The notes beneath the pieces are model-generated. The model saw only the letters and a program-made list of their open reading frames with translations. It was not told the DNA's origin and searched no databases. A DNA stretch of 64,000 nucleotides from Stenotrophomonas ginsengisoli (GTDB taxonomy: Bacteria; Pseudomonadota; Gammaproteobacteria; Xanthomonadales; Xanthomonadaceae), in assembly GCF_001431485.1 (NCBI RefSeq), contig NZ_LDJM01000022.1:41213-105212 (forward strand), given 5' to 3'. The position numbers and the translations under genes are program-made. This document shows positions 1-8,447 of the stretch, piece by piece. Positions within the stretch are counted from its first letter, which is position 1, and every line of letters begins with the position of its first letter.

Positions 1-519
1 GCCACGGATATCGGCCAGTTCGGGAGTCACCATCGCGGCGAAGGCGAACAGCCACAGCGCCACCAGCAGCAGCCAGCCGGCGCGTTGCCACAGGCGCAGG
101 CCCGCTGCACAGGCCAGCAGGGTCACCCCCAGCGCGGTGCCGCTGTAGGTGAGCAGGGCCAGCAGGTTGTGCAGGTCCTGGGCCAGGCTGCCCTGGGCCG
201 GGCAGCCCAGGTCGCAGGGGAAGATGGCCGAGCCGATCCAGGCCACGGGCTCGCAGAACAGCAACGCCAGGCCGGCGATCTGCACCCCGCGCGGGCGCCA
301 GTGGCGCCAGAAGCTGGCCAGGGCGATGGCAAACAACACGCCCGAGGGCAGGTAGCCGGCCCAGTTGACCCAACCGGCATAAGGCGCGCCGGTGGCGCCC
401 AGCTCGCTGATGTACTGCGCCAGCGGGTTGTAATCGGGGCGCAGCACCCCGGGCAGCACGAACACGGTGAACAGCCAGCTGGCGGCAGTCAGGGCAATCC
501 AGAAACGGGTGCTGCGCAT
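1..519 (-). CDS. DUF998-family integral membrane protein (3' end beyond window)
   Basis: The frame is open from an ATG at 519 to the window edge, giving the first 173 residues of a protein whose C-terminus is missing. It starts MRSTRFWIALTAASWLFTVF and has several hydrophobic helices. The early segment PLAQYISELGATGAPYAGWVN and the later FPCDLGCP cysteine pair resemble the DUF998 family, small multi-pass inner-membrane proteins of unknown function. Nothing here shows a catalytic role. The next gene, at 556-795 on the same strand, lies 36 bases upstream, so the two may be co-transcribed. Confidence 0.7.
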   Translation of the reverse strand, partial: MRSTRFWIALTAASWLFTVFVLPGVLRPDYNPLAQYISELGATGAPYAGWVNWAGYLPSGVLFAIALASFWRHWRPRGVQIAGLALLFCEPVAWIGSAIFPCDLGCPAQGSLAQDLHNLLALLTYSGTALGVTLLACAAGLRLWQRAGWLLLVALWLFAFAAMVTPELADIRG

Positions 520-555
520 GCGGGCGTCCTTGCGTTGATGGGATGTTGGCCAGTA

Positions 556-795
556 TCAGTCGTGTCCGGGCTGGTGGGCAAAACGCGGCTGGGTCTGCCC
601 GTCCACGACCACGCTCTCCACGAACATGGCATACGGGCGCACCCACAGTGCGCCATCGCCGTAGAGCTGGCGGTAGAGCACCAGCACTTCCTGGGTTTCG
701 CTGTGCCGGCACAGATCCACCACCTGGTAGGGCTGGCCCTTGTAATGGCGGTAACGGCCGGTGGGCAGGACGGGCAGGGGCGGCAGGTCAGACAT
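556..795 (-). CDS. DUF1653 domain protein
   Basis: A 79-residue protein beginning MSDLPPLPVLPTGRYRHYKG. The sequence 'GRYRHYKGQPYQVVDLCRHS' followed by 'VLYRQLYGDGALWVRPYAMF' is typical of DUF1653, a small domain found alone or fused to other domains and of unknown biochemical function. The ATG at 795 was chosen over upstream in-frame codons because a GAGG ribosome-binding sequence precedes it and the extra N-terminal residues look non-coding. It is cytoplasmic, with no signal or membrane segment. Confidence 0.8.
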   Translation of the reverse strand: MSDLPPLPVLPTGRYRHYKGQPYQVVDLCRHSETQEVLVLYRQLYGDGALWVRPYAMFVESVVVDGQTQPRFAHQPGHD

Positions 796-979
796 GGCAA
801 TCCTCGGCAAAAGCAGGCAACGGGCCGGCAACGTGTCAGTGGCTTGCCTGCACGCTGGTAGGCAAACCCTGAAGCGTGCTGGCAATCACACCCCTCCCCT
901 TTTTGGAGGAGTAGTGCGGATTTTATCCGCGCCTATCCTCTCCGGCTTCACCCGGCGACAGTGCACAAGGAGAGGGCCG

Positions 980-1873
980 ATGGCCACGATGAGGGTAATG
1001 AAGGTGGCAATTGCCAGTGGCCTGCTGGCCGCCGGGTTCTCGGCGGCGCTGCCTGTCCAGGCCCAGACCGGCTTTGTGCGCCCGGACCGTACCGATGGCG
1101 TGCCGATGGAGGGAGCCAGTCGTTGCCCGCAACGCTGGCAGGAGAGTTCGCGCCTGGCCTCTGATGAGCGGGTGGGCTACTGCTACCCCAGCTATGCCAA
1201 TTCGCCCAGCATCATGCGCCGTACCGGCAGCAATTGCCCCAGCGGTTACGGTGTGGATGGCGAGTGGTGCAGCCAGGGCCACATCGAGCATCCGCTGCTG
1301 AACAACCCCAACGTGATGGCCAAGGCCCACCAGGCCGACCGCTGCCCGGCCGGTTTCTACACCTACCTGGACAAGTGCACCACCGAATTGGCCCGTCCAC
1401 CCAAGGCGCGGGTCAAGGGGGGCGGCGCTTGCCGCGCCGGTGAAATTGCCGAATGGGGCATCTGGTGCACCAGCGATTTTGAGCATCTGTCGGTGCAGGA
1501 CATCCGTTCGGCCCATTACCGTGACTGGAACTACATCTATTCCATGACCCGTGGCGGCAATCCGCGCCAGGGGCCGGGCGATGAGGATGCCAGCGAGGTT
1601 TACAAGCACATGTTCGGCGACAGCAAGCTGGACGGCCCGGTCGGCAGCGCCAATGGCGCCCTGGTACGCGGCGAGCGCCTGAGTACCGAGCAGCGCAACC
1701 TGCTGGCCAACGCCAATGCCGCCACCGCGGCGATGTTGCCGCCGGAAGGGGCGGGCGGTTCGACCGCAACCAGCGCTACCGCCGGGGCTGCCGATGCCGA
1801 CAAGTCGCAATGCGATGAAGTGAAGCTGCGCGGCAAGCTCGGCCAGCTGGCCCGGCGCGCGCTGGGCTGCTGA
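980..1873 (+). CDS. Secreted cysteine-rich protein of unknown function
   Basis: A 297-residue protein with a signal peptide (MATMRVMKVAIASGLLAAGF, predicted cleavage after PVQAQ). An AGGAGAG-like ribosome-binding site precedes the ATG. The mature N-terminal half carries repeated two-cysteine modules: CPSGYGVDGEWC, CPAGFYTYLDKC and CRAGEIAEWGIWC, preceded by a looser RCPQRW...GYCYPSY segment. The pattern C-x-x-G-x(n)-C suggests small disulphide-bonded units in the periplasm or outside the cell. The C-terminal third is Ala/Gly-rich and ends in cysteine. I do not recognise a named family. Confidence 0.75.
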   Translation: MATMRVMKVAIASGLLAAGFSAALPVQAQTGFVRPDRTDGVPMEGASRCPQRWQESSRLASDERVGYCYPSYANSPSIMRRTGSNCPSGYGVDGEWCSQGHIEHPLLNNPNVMAKAHQADRCPAGFYTYLDKCTTELARPPKARVKGGGACRAGEIAEWGIWCTSDFEHLSVQDIRSAHYRDWNYIYSMTRGGNPRQGPGDEDASEVYKHMFGDSKLDGPVGSANGALVRGERLSTEQRNLLANANAATAAMLPPEGAGGSTATSATAGAADADKSQCDEVKLRGKLGQLARRALGC

Positions 1874-1893
1874 CACACGGTTTGGGGGAGGTG

Positions 1894-1923
1894 CCCCCGC
1901 CCTTGGGGAAGGGCGGGGGTTCC
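1894..1923 (+). terminator. Hairpin terminator after the Cys-rich protein gene
   Basis: A perfect 11-bp stem (1894-1904 with 1909-1919) and a GGGG loop lie 20 bases after the stop codon. The trailing T run is short, so termination may be partial and allow some read-through into the TMEM43 gene. Confidence 0.5.
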
Positions 1924-1957
1924 ATGGGTTGATCGACAAGGATGAGGACGTACGCGC

Positions 1958-3142
1958 ATGAGCGTGACCAAGGTAGAAACGCAGTCGTGGTTTTCGCGGC
2001 TCAAGCAGTCGGTGATGGGGGTGCTGGTGGGCCTGGGCCTGCTGCTGGCCATGTTGATGCTGCTGTTCTGGAACGAGGGCCGTGCGGTGAAGACCGCGCG
2101 TGGTCTGAGCCAGGGCGCCAGTGACCTGGTCATGGCCTCGCCGCAGCAGGTGGACCCGGCGCTGGAGGGCAAGCTGGTCTATCTGGTCGGCGAGCCGCTG
2201 GCACCGGTCCCGCTGCACGATACGCACACCGGGGTCAGCGCGCCAGGCCTGCGCCTGCAGCGCAAGGTGGAGATGTACCAGTGGGTGCAGGACAGCCAGA
2301 GCAAGCAGGAGGTGGCCCTGGGCGGCACCCAGACCACCACCACACAGTACAGCTACAACGCACAGTGGAGCGAACAGGCGGTGGATTCCAGCCGCTTCGA
2401 GCAGGCAGCCCAATACAGCAACCCGGCCATGGCCCTGCGCGGCGAGTCCTTCCTGGCCGAGGGTGTGCAGCTGGGCAGCTGGGCACTGGATGCACCGGTG
2501 CTGGGCCAGCTCGGTGCCGGCCAGGCCTATCCGGTCAGCCAGTACGACCTGGTCGCCCTGCAGCACGCCATCGGCCCGCAGCTGCCGGTGCAGCTGGTGG
2601 ATGGGCAGATCCATGTCGGTGCCAACCCGCAGGTCCCGGCCGTGGGCGATTACCGCATCAGCTACAGCATCGTGCCGGTGCAGGCGCTGAGCATCATCGG
2701 CCGCCAGACCGGCCACGGCATCCGCCCCTGGCAGGCCGACAGCGGCAGCCAGGTGTTGATGGTGCAGACGGGCGTGGTCGCTGCCGAGCAGATGTTCAGC
2801 CAGGCCCACAGTGGCAACAGCAGCATGACCTGGATCTTCCGCGCGCTGGGCACGCTGCTGCTGGTGATCGCCATCAACATGGTGCTGGGGCCGTTGAGCG
2901 TGGCCGCCAGCGTGCTGCCGGTCCTGTCGCGGGTACTGGCCATGGGCACCGGCCTGATTGCCACCTGCGTGGGCGTGGCCCTGTCGGTGTTCACCATGGC
3001 CCTGGCCTGGATCTTCTACCGCCCGTTGCTGGCGCTGGCGATCATCGCCGTCGGCATTGCCTTGGTGGCGGCGGTGGTGATGCTGATCGGCAAGCGCCGC
3101 CGTCAGCTGGTGGCGATGCCGCCGCCGGTCAGCGCCAGCTGA
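1958..3142 (+). CDS. TMEM43 family membrane protein
   Basis: A 394-residue protein with one N-terminal membrane helix (about residues 20-40, VGLGLLLAMLMLLFWNEGRA) followed by a long non-membrane domain (residues 45-275). The C-terminus has three or four clustered helices (about 290-380) and a short basic tail (GKRRRQLVAM). The helix followed by FWNEGRAV, and the large extracytoplasmic domain with the motifs GxxLxP and EMYQW, match the TMEM43/LUMA family, which bacteria share with animals. Its bacterial function is unknown. It is transcribed separately from the regulator beyond it, behind a strong terminator. Confidence 0.8.
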   Translation: MSVTKVETQSWFSRLKQSVMGVLVGLGLLLAMLMLLFWNEGRAVKTARGLSQGASDLVMASPQQVDPALEGKLVYLVGEPLAPVPLHDTHTGVSAPGLRLQRKVEMYQWVQDSQSKQEVALGGTQTTTTQYSYNAQWSEQAVDSSRFEQAAQYSNPAMALRGESFLAEGVQLGSWALDAPVLGQLGAGQAYPVSQYDLVALQHAIGPQLPVQLVDGQIHVGANPQVPAVGDYRISYSIVPVQALSIIGRQTGHGIRPWQADSGSQVLMVQTGVVAAEQMFSQAHSGNSSMTWIFRALGTLLLVIAINMVLGPLSVAASVLPVLSRVLAMGTGLIATCVGVALSVFTMALAWIFYRPLLALAIIAVGIALVAAVVMLIGKRRRQLVAMPPPVSAS

Positions 3143-3190
3143 GTACGGCGGCCAGGAGCGGCCAGCGCTGACGACAACCGATAAAACCAA

Positions 3191-3219
3191 CACACCCGGC
3201 CTGGCCGGGTGTGTTTTTT
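3191..3219 (+). terminator. Rho-independent terminator after the TMEM43 gene
   Basis: A perfect 10-bp stem (3191-3200 with 3204-3213), a 3-base loop and a run of six T. It separates the rightward TMEM43 gene from the leftward LuxR regulator. Confidence 0.9.
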
Positions 3220-3232
3220 CACGGCTGCTGCG

Positions 3233-5860
3233 TTAGAGGATCAGCAGGCTGCGGGCGCGGATGATGGCCTGGGCGCGGTTGCTCACCGCCAGCTTCTCGT
3301 AGATCTTCTTGCGGTGGGTCTTCACCGTGCCGGCGGAAATGCCCAGCTGGCGCGCGATTTCCTTGCTGCTCAGGCCTTCGGCGAGCAGGGCCATGGTCTG
3401 GCATTCGCGCGGGCTCAGGGCCGTGTTGGTGTGCGGCATGTGGGCCGGGCCGGCCTGGCGTGGCAGCACCCAGGGCTGGGCGATGCCGCCCAGCTGCTGC
3501 AGGTGGGTGACCAGCCGTTCGGGCAAAGGCCAGCGGTCGTTGACGGCCCATTGCGCGGCCTGCTGCAGCCAATCGGCGGCATCGCGGCTGCGCCGCCGCA
3601 GGGCATTGTCGGCACTGAGCTGCAAGGCCTGCTGCAGGCATTGGCGGGCCTGGCCGAGCCGGCGCAGGGACTGCGCAATGCGCATCTGCAGCACCTGCTG
3701 GAACAGGGCGTGGCGGCAGTCCAGGTTTGCCAGGGCCGGCGCCGGGATCTGTTCGAGCAGGGCCTGGGCCGGTTGCACCTGTCCCAGCAGCAGTTGCAGG
3801 TGGGCCGCTTCCAGCAGCAACGGCCCCTGCAGCCCGCGCAGATGTGGCTGCTGGTCGGCATCGGGCTGCAGCAGCGGGGCCAGCAAGGGGCCCTGCAGCA
3901 GGGCCTGGGCCTGGCGCCACTGGCCGGCCCGGTTGAGCAGTTGCAGCTGGCTCAGGGCCAGGTGGTGGTGCAGGCGCGGCAACTGGCGCTGCTCGGCAAA
4001 GGCATGGCCCCGGGCCAGCAGGGCCAGCGCGGCCTCCAGGCCCTGGCAGCGGTACAGCGCATCGGCGGCAGCGGCATGGCTCTGCGCATACAGGCAGACC
4101 CAGCCATAGACCTGGTCGATCTTTTCCAGTGCCGGCAGCAGCAGGGCCAATGCGGCCTCGGCCTGGTTGTCTTCGGCCAGCAGCACGCCCTGCAGCAGCT
4201 GGCAGCTCAGCACCTCGTAGCTGTCGGCGGCCACCGTGCTGTCGGCGATCGCGCGTGCCCGCTCGACCGTGGCGGTGGCCAGCTGCGGGCCGTGCAGGGC
4301 CAGCTGCGCATACCCCAGGTGCAGCAGCAGGAACACGCTGATCTTTTCCGGCTGGTGCTGCAGCAGCTGCAGGCCGGCCTGGCTGATGGCCATGGCCTGG
4401 GCATGCTGCTGCATGTCCATGTGGTGGTAAGCCAGCACCGAGGCCACGCAGGCGGCCAGGGTCGGCTGCTGTTCGCGCTGGCGGACAAAGTGCTGCTGCA
4501 TGTCCTGCAGCAGCGCGTCGGGAATGGGGTTGTCGGCACAGGTGTGGAAGACGCCTTCCAGCAGGGTCACCCAGGTCCGGGTTGCCACCAGGTCGGCATC
4601 GGCGGCCAGGCGGGTGTAGTGGCTGGTCAGCGCGCTGCCCTGTTGGAACAGCTCACCGGCCTGGCCGGGATGGCCATGGCGCAGGCGCTGGTAGACCTGG
4701 GACAGGAACAGCAGCGGGCGGTCATAGGCCCGTTCCGGTGGCAGCGGCGGGGCCAGCGGCAGGTCCGGCGCATTGCCCAGGTCCAGGGTGATGGCACCGG
4801 CGCGCTCGATCAGGGCGGCGGCTTCTTCCTTCTGCGGCAACTCCAGGGCGTGGCGCACGGCCTGGGCCGGCTGGTCGTGCTGGGCAAACCAGTGCGCGGC
4901 CAGGCGCTTGCTCTCGGCATGCAGCTGCGGCTGCTGCAGGCGCAGCTGTTCGCGCTGGTGGCTGGCAATGACCGGGTGCAGCAGGACCCAGCCGGCCTGG
5001 GCCGGCGGCGGGCACAGCAGCAGGCCGGCCTGGCCCAGTTGTTCCACGGTCTGCAGCAGCCGCTGCGGCTCGGGCAGCTGGTTGAGCAGGGCGGCGGGCA
5101 TTTCGCCGATCGCGGCCAGGATGCCCAGCGCGGTCGGATCCATGCCGTGCAGGCCGGGCAGCACCACCTCGGCCAGCCAGGCAGCGATGGCCGGCGGCAG
5201 CTGCCAGCTCAGGTCGGCAGGGCCCAGCAGGTAGCCGGCCTGTTCCGGGTGCAGGGCAAGCAGGCGCAGGCCGGCTGCCCAGCCGGCCAGACGCCGGTTC
5301 AGCAGGCTGGCTTGAGGGCTGGAAAAGGCCGTACCGAGCAGTAGCCCGGCCTCGGCATCGTCCAGCTGCAGCTGGCTGGCATCGAGGACCTGCAGCTGGC
5401 CATGCAGCTGGGCCTGGTACAGGGCGGTGCCGTGCAGGCGACGGTCGGCGGCGATGATCCGGCGCCCGGCCTGACCCAACCACCAGCGCGAAAACTGCTG
5501 CCGGGCAGGGCTGTGCAGCAGGTGCAGGTCATCGACCAGCAGCAGTGCGGCGTTGCTGACGCACAGTTGGGTCAGGGCCTGGGCCAGGGCATCGGGGGCG
5601 TTGTGCTCCTCGTGAAGCTGCAGCCAGGCCACGGCCAGGCCGGCCGCGCGCTGTTGCTGGTACAGCGCCGCCAGCAGGCAGCTCTTGCCGCTGCCCGGCG
5701 GCCCGGCCAGCAGCAGGCACGGCGCCTGCGCCGTGCTGATGGCATCCAGTAGCCGCTGCCGCGGCAGCAGGTGCGCAATATGTGGCGGGTGCCAGCCATC
5801 CATGCCGGTGCCTTGTGTGGGCAGCAGTGCGTCGTGCAGTGCAGTGGAATCAGCAGCCAA
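3233..5860 (-). CDS. MalT-like large ATP-binding LuxR-family regulator
   Basis: An 875-residue transcription regulator of the LAL/MalT class. A P-loop NTPase module is at the N-terminus, with Walker A GPPGSGKS at residues 53-60 and a Walker B-like ALLLVDDLHLL some 60 residues later. The middle 500 residues are a Leu/Gln/Ala-rich helical region, probably TPR-like. A LuxR helix-turn-helix closes the protein (SPRECQTMALLAEGLSSKEI ... GTVKTHRKKIYEKL). Such proteins are usually activated by a small ligand plus ATP; the ligand here is unknown. It lies in the same direction as the downstream oxoacid dehydrogenase operon but is separated from that operon's end by a terminator, so control of the operon is only a guess. 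Confidence 0.88.
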   Translation of the reverse strand: MAADSTALHDALLPTQGTGMDGWHPPHIAHLLPRQRLLDAISTAQAPCLLLAGPPGSGKSCLLAALYQQQRAAGLAVAWLQLHEEHNAPDALAQALTQLCVSNAALLLVDDLHLLHSPARQQFSRWWLGQAGRRIIAADRRLHGTALYQAQLHGQLQVLDASQLQLDDAEAGLLLGTAFSSPQASLLNRRLAGWAAGLRLLALHPEQAGYLLGPADLSWQLPPAIAAWLAEVVLPGLHGMDPTALGILAAIGEMPAALLNQLPEPQRLLQTVEQLGQAGLLLCPPPAQAGWVLLHPVIASHQREQLRLQQPQLHAESKRLAAHWFAQHDQPAQAVRHALELPQKEEAAALIERAGAITLDLGNAPDLPLAPPLPPERAYDRPLLFLSQVYQRLRHGHPGQAGELFQQGSALTSHYTRLAADADLVATRTWVTLLEGVFHTCADNPIPDALLQDMQQHFVRQREQQPTLAACVASVLAYHHMDMQQHAQAMAISQAGLQLLQHQPEKISVFLLLHLGYAQLALHGPQLATATVERARAIADSTVAADSYEVLSCQLLQGVLLAEDNQAEAALALLLPALEKIDQVYGWVCLYAQSHAAAADALYRCQGLEAALALLARGHAFAEQRQLPRLHHHLALSQLQLLNRAGQWRQAQALLQGPLLAPLLQPDADQQPHLRGLQGPLLLEAAHLQLLLGQVQPAQALLEQIPAPALANLDCRHALFQQVLQMRIAQSLRRLGQARQCLQQALQLSADNALRRRSRDAADWLQQAAQWAVNDRWPLPERLVTHLQQLGGIAQPWVLPRQAGPAHMPHTNTALSPRECQTMALLAEGLSSKEIARQLGISAGTVKTHRKKIYEKLAVSNRAQAIIRARSLLIL

Positions 5861-5922
5861 GTCTCCCCCGGGATGCGCTGCGGTTGTCTGCTGATTCTGC
5901 CAGTGCTGTGGCCTTGATGGTG

Positions 5923-5953
5923 AAAAACCCGGCCGGCGGGGGGGCCGGCCGGG
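5923..5953 (-). terminator. Terminator of the 2-oxoacid dehydrogenase operon
   Basis: Read leftward, a 9-bp G+C stem (5928-5936 with 5945-5953) follows the E2 stop codon and is followed by five T on the minus strand. It separates the operon from the LuxR regulator. Confidence 0.75.
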
Positions 5954-5958
5954 GTGTC

Positions 5959-7314
5959 TTACTGGGCCAGGGCGAGGTCGTCGAGCATCGCGCGCAGGAA
6001 GCGGGCGGCTTCGCCACCGGTGCAGGCGCGGTGGTCGAAGGTCACCGACAGCGGAATCACCTTGTGCGTTTCCACCCCACCCATTACCGGGGTGAGCTGG
6101 AAGCGGGCGCGCCCGGCACCGACGATGGCCACGCTCGGCGGTACCACCACCGGGGTGGCATAGCGGCCGGCGAACATGCCGAAGTTGGACAGGCTGATGG
6201 TGTGGCCGCTCAGTTCGGACGGGGCAATGGTGCGCGTTTCCACCTGCTGGCGCAGGCGGGTGATGCCCTCGCGCACGCCACGGGCATCGAGCATGTCGGC
6301 ATTGCGCAGGGCCGGCACGAACAGGCCGTCATCGGTGTCCACGGCAATGCCGATGTCCACCTGGCGGTGCAGGGTGCGGGTCAGGTTGGCGCCATCAAAC
6401 CAGGCATTCATCGCCGGCACCGCCTGGCAGGCGACCACGATCGCGCGCACCAGGCGGGCGGTGACATCGCTGCCCGGCAGCCAGGCATGGATGTCGGCAT
6501 CGTCATTGAGGGTGGTCGGCACCACCTGGGCATGGGCATCGGCCATGACCCGGGCCATGTTGCGGCGCACGCCCTTCAGCGGCTCGGGCTGGCCCAGGCT
6601 GGCAGGGCTGCCCGGAGGGCTGGTGCGCATCGGCCTGCCGGCAGCGGACAGGGCGGTGCGTTCGGCGCTGACCGGGGCCGTCGCCACTGCGACCGGCGCG
6701 GCCGCGGCGCGGGCCAGCGGGGCGGCCTGGCCGATCGGCGCGCTGCCGTTGGCGGCAGCCTGCTTCACATCCTGCATGGTCACCGCACCATCGGCGCCGC
6801 TGGCGGCGACCCGGGCCAGGTCCACGCCGAGCTTGCGCGCCATCGCACGCACCGCCGGCACCGCCTTGACCCCACCCACGGCAATGGCCGCTTCGGTGTG
6901 CACGGCATTGGAGCTGACCATCGCGCCGACCACGGTGCCTTCGTCATCGCGCTCGGTGCTGGCGGCCGGAACCGGCGGCGGCGTGGCCGGCGCGGGGGCC
7001 GGTGCCGGGGCCGGGGCATGGCCATGATGATGGCCGGTGTCCTGGCCTTCGGCACGCTGCGGCAGGCTCGGGTCGATCTCGAACAGGGCCAGCTCGTGGC
7101 CGGTGATCACGATGTCACCGGCATTGCCGGCCAGCTTGAGCACCTTGCCCGAGACCGGCGAGGGCACTTCGACCACGGCCTTGGCCGTTTCCATCGAGAC
7201 CAGCGGCTCGTCCAGCTTGATGACATCGCCAACCTTGACGAACCACTCCACGATGGTCGCGTCCGGCAGGCCTTCGCCCAGGTCCGGCAGGTGGAAGCTC
7301 TTTGTTGCGCTCAT
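5959..7314 (-). CDS. bkdB: Dihydrolipoamide acyltransferase (E2) of a branched-chain 2-oxoacid dehydrogenase
   Basis: A 451-residue E2 core enzyme that takes the acyl group from E1 on a swinging lipoyl arm and passes it to CoA. A lipoyl domain occupies residues 1-80, with the modified lysine at position 45 in METAKA. A His-rich then Ala/Pro linker follows, a peripheral subunit-binding domain lies near 150-185 (AVRAMARKLGVDLARVAASG), and the rest is the catalytic acyltransferase domain. The family active-site motif HxxxDG appears as HRACTG (His428, Thr432), so the usual aspartate is replaced by threonine. It is the last gene of the E1 alpha-E1 beta-E2 operon. No E3 gene is adjacent; branched-chain specificity is inferred from E1 and the gene order. 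Confidence 0.9.
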   Translation of the reverse strand: MSATKSFHLPDLGEGLPDATIVEWFVKVGDVIKLDEPLVSMETAKAVVEVPSPVSGKVLKLAGNAGDIVITGHELALFEIDPSLPQRAEGQDTGHHHGHAPAPAPAPAPATPPPVPAASTERDDEGTVVGAMVSSNAVHTEAAIAVGGVKAVPAVRAMARKLGVDLARVAASGADGAVTMQDVKQAAANGSAPIGQAAPLARAAAAPVAVATAPVSAERTALSAAGRPMRTSPPGSPASLGQPEPLKGVRRNMARVMADAHAQVVPTTLNDDADIHAWLPGSDVTARLVRAIVVACQAVPAMNAWFDGANLTRTLHRQVDIGIAVDTDDGLFVPALRNADMLDARGVREGITRLRQQVETRTIAPSELSGHTISLSNFGMFAGRYATPVVVPPSVAIVGAGRARFQLTPVMGGVETHKVIPLSVTFDHRACTGGEAARFLRAMLDDLALAQ

Positions 7315-7376
7315 GCAGATTTCTCGAAATGTGGGCGGTGGCCGTTGGCGCAGGCGCCATGACGGCCGGTGGCAGG

Positions 7377-8447
7377 TCAGCCGTTGGCGATGGTGCGCTT
7401 GGCAGCGGCAACAATGCGCTCGACGCTGGGCAGGTACTTCATTTCCAGGCGGAACAGCGGGATATGGGTGTCATAGCCGGTGACGCGCTCGACCGGGGCG
7501 AGCAGGTCATACAGCGAATGCTCGGCCAGGCGGGCGGCGATTTCGGCACCGAAACCGGCAGTCTTCGGCGCTTCCTGGATCACCACGCAGCGCCCGGTAC
7601 GGGCCACCGACTCGGCGATGGTGTCAAAGTCCAGCGGGCGCAGGGTGGCCACGTCGATGACCTCGGCGCTGATGCCCTCGGCGGCCAGGGCGTCGGCCGC
7701 TTCCAGCGCTTCCTTGACCTGGGCGCCCCAGGCCACCAGGGTCACGTCGGTGCCGTCGCGCAGCACGAAGCACACATCCAGCGGCAGTGCTTCGCCGTCA
7801 TCGACCACCAGTTCCTTGTACTGGCGGTAGATGCGCTTGGGCTCGAAGTAGATCACCGGGTCCGGCTCGCGGATCGCGGCCAGCAGCATGCCGTAGGCGC
7901 GCTGCGGGCTGGACGGCATCACCACGCGCATGCCCGGCACGTTGGTGAACATCGCCTCGTTGGCCTCGCTGTGGTGTTCCGGGGCGCGGATGCCACCGCC
8001 CCACGGCACGCGCAGCACCATCGGGCAGGTCAGGCGGCCACGGGTACGGTTGCGCAGGCGCGCGGCGTGGCAGATCAGGTGGTCCAGCATCGGGTAGACG
8101 AAGCCGTCGAACTGGGCCTCGGCCACCGGCTTCATGCCCTGCACGGCCAGGCCCACGGTGAGGCCGGCGATGGTGGTTTCATCCAGCGGGGTGTCCAGCA
8201 CGCGTTCGCTGCCGAAGCGCTGCTGCAGGCCGGCGGTGGCGCGGAACACGCCGCCGTTGACGCCGACGTCCTCGCCAAGCACGACCACCGACGGGTCATT
8301 GCGCATTTCCCAGGCCAGGGCCTGGGTGATGGCTTCAATCAGGGTGATGGGCTGGGCGGTCATGGCTGCCTCGCTGCGCTGGCTGTCGCTGTGGGTGTCG
8401 GCACTGGCGTGCTGGCGGTCAGTGGAAACATGGCGCAGGTCATCCAT
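7377..8447 (-). CDS. bkdA2: 2-oxoisovalerate dehydrogenase E1 subunit beta
   Basis: A 356-residue E1 beta subunit, which with E1 alpha decarboxylates branched-chain 2-oxoacids using thiamine diphosphate. The core begins ITLIEAITQALAWEM and carries the family signatures VVVLGEDVGVNGGVFRATAG and PLDETTIAGLTVGLAVQGMKP. The ATG at 8447 overlaps the end of E1 alpha by 8 bases and has GGAGAA before it, suggesting translational coupling. The alternative ATG at 8363 (MTAQPITL) would give 328 residues, closer to the usual length, and also has GAGG upstream. The 28-residue extension is Ser/His-rich and not conserved in character, so the start is uncertain. Confidence 0.9.
   Translation of the reverse strand: MDDLRHVSTDRQHASADTHSDSQRSEAAMTAQPITLIEAITQALAWEMRNDPSVVVLGEDVGVNGGVFRATAGLQQRFGSERVLDTPLDETTIAGLTVGLAVQGMKPVAEAQFDGFVYPMLDHLICHAARLRNRTRGRLTCPMVLRVPWGGGIRAPEHHSEANEAMFTNVPGMRVVMPSSPQRAYGMLLAAIREPDPVIYFEPKRIYRQYKELVVDDGEALPLDVCFVLRDGTDVTLVAWGAQVKEALEAADALAAEGISAEVIDVATLRPLDFDTIAESVARTGRCVVIQEAPKTAGFGAEIAARLAEHSLYDLLAPVERVTGYDTHIPLFRLEMKYLPSVERIVAAAKRTIANG

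Noticed and set aside
923..5344. Long open frames antisense to the TMEM43 gene (923-3193, minus) and the LuxR gene (3209-5344, plus)
   Set aside because: They are His/Gln/Arg/Ala-rich mirror frames of high-GC genes, with no domains or ribosome-binding sites, and the opposite-strand genes are clearly real.
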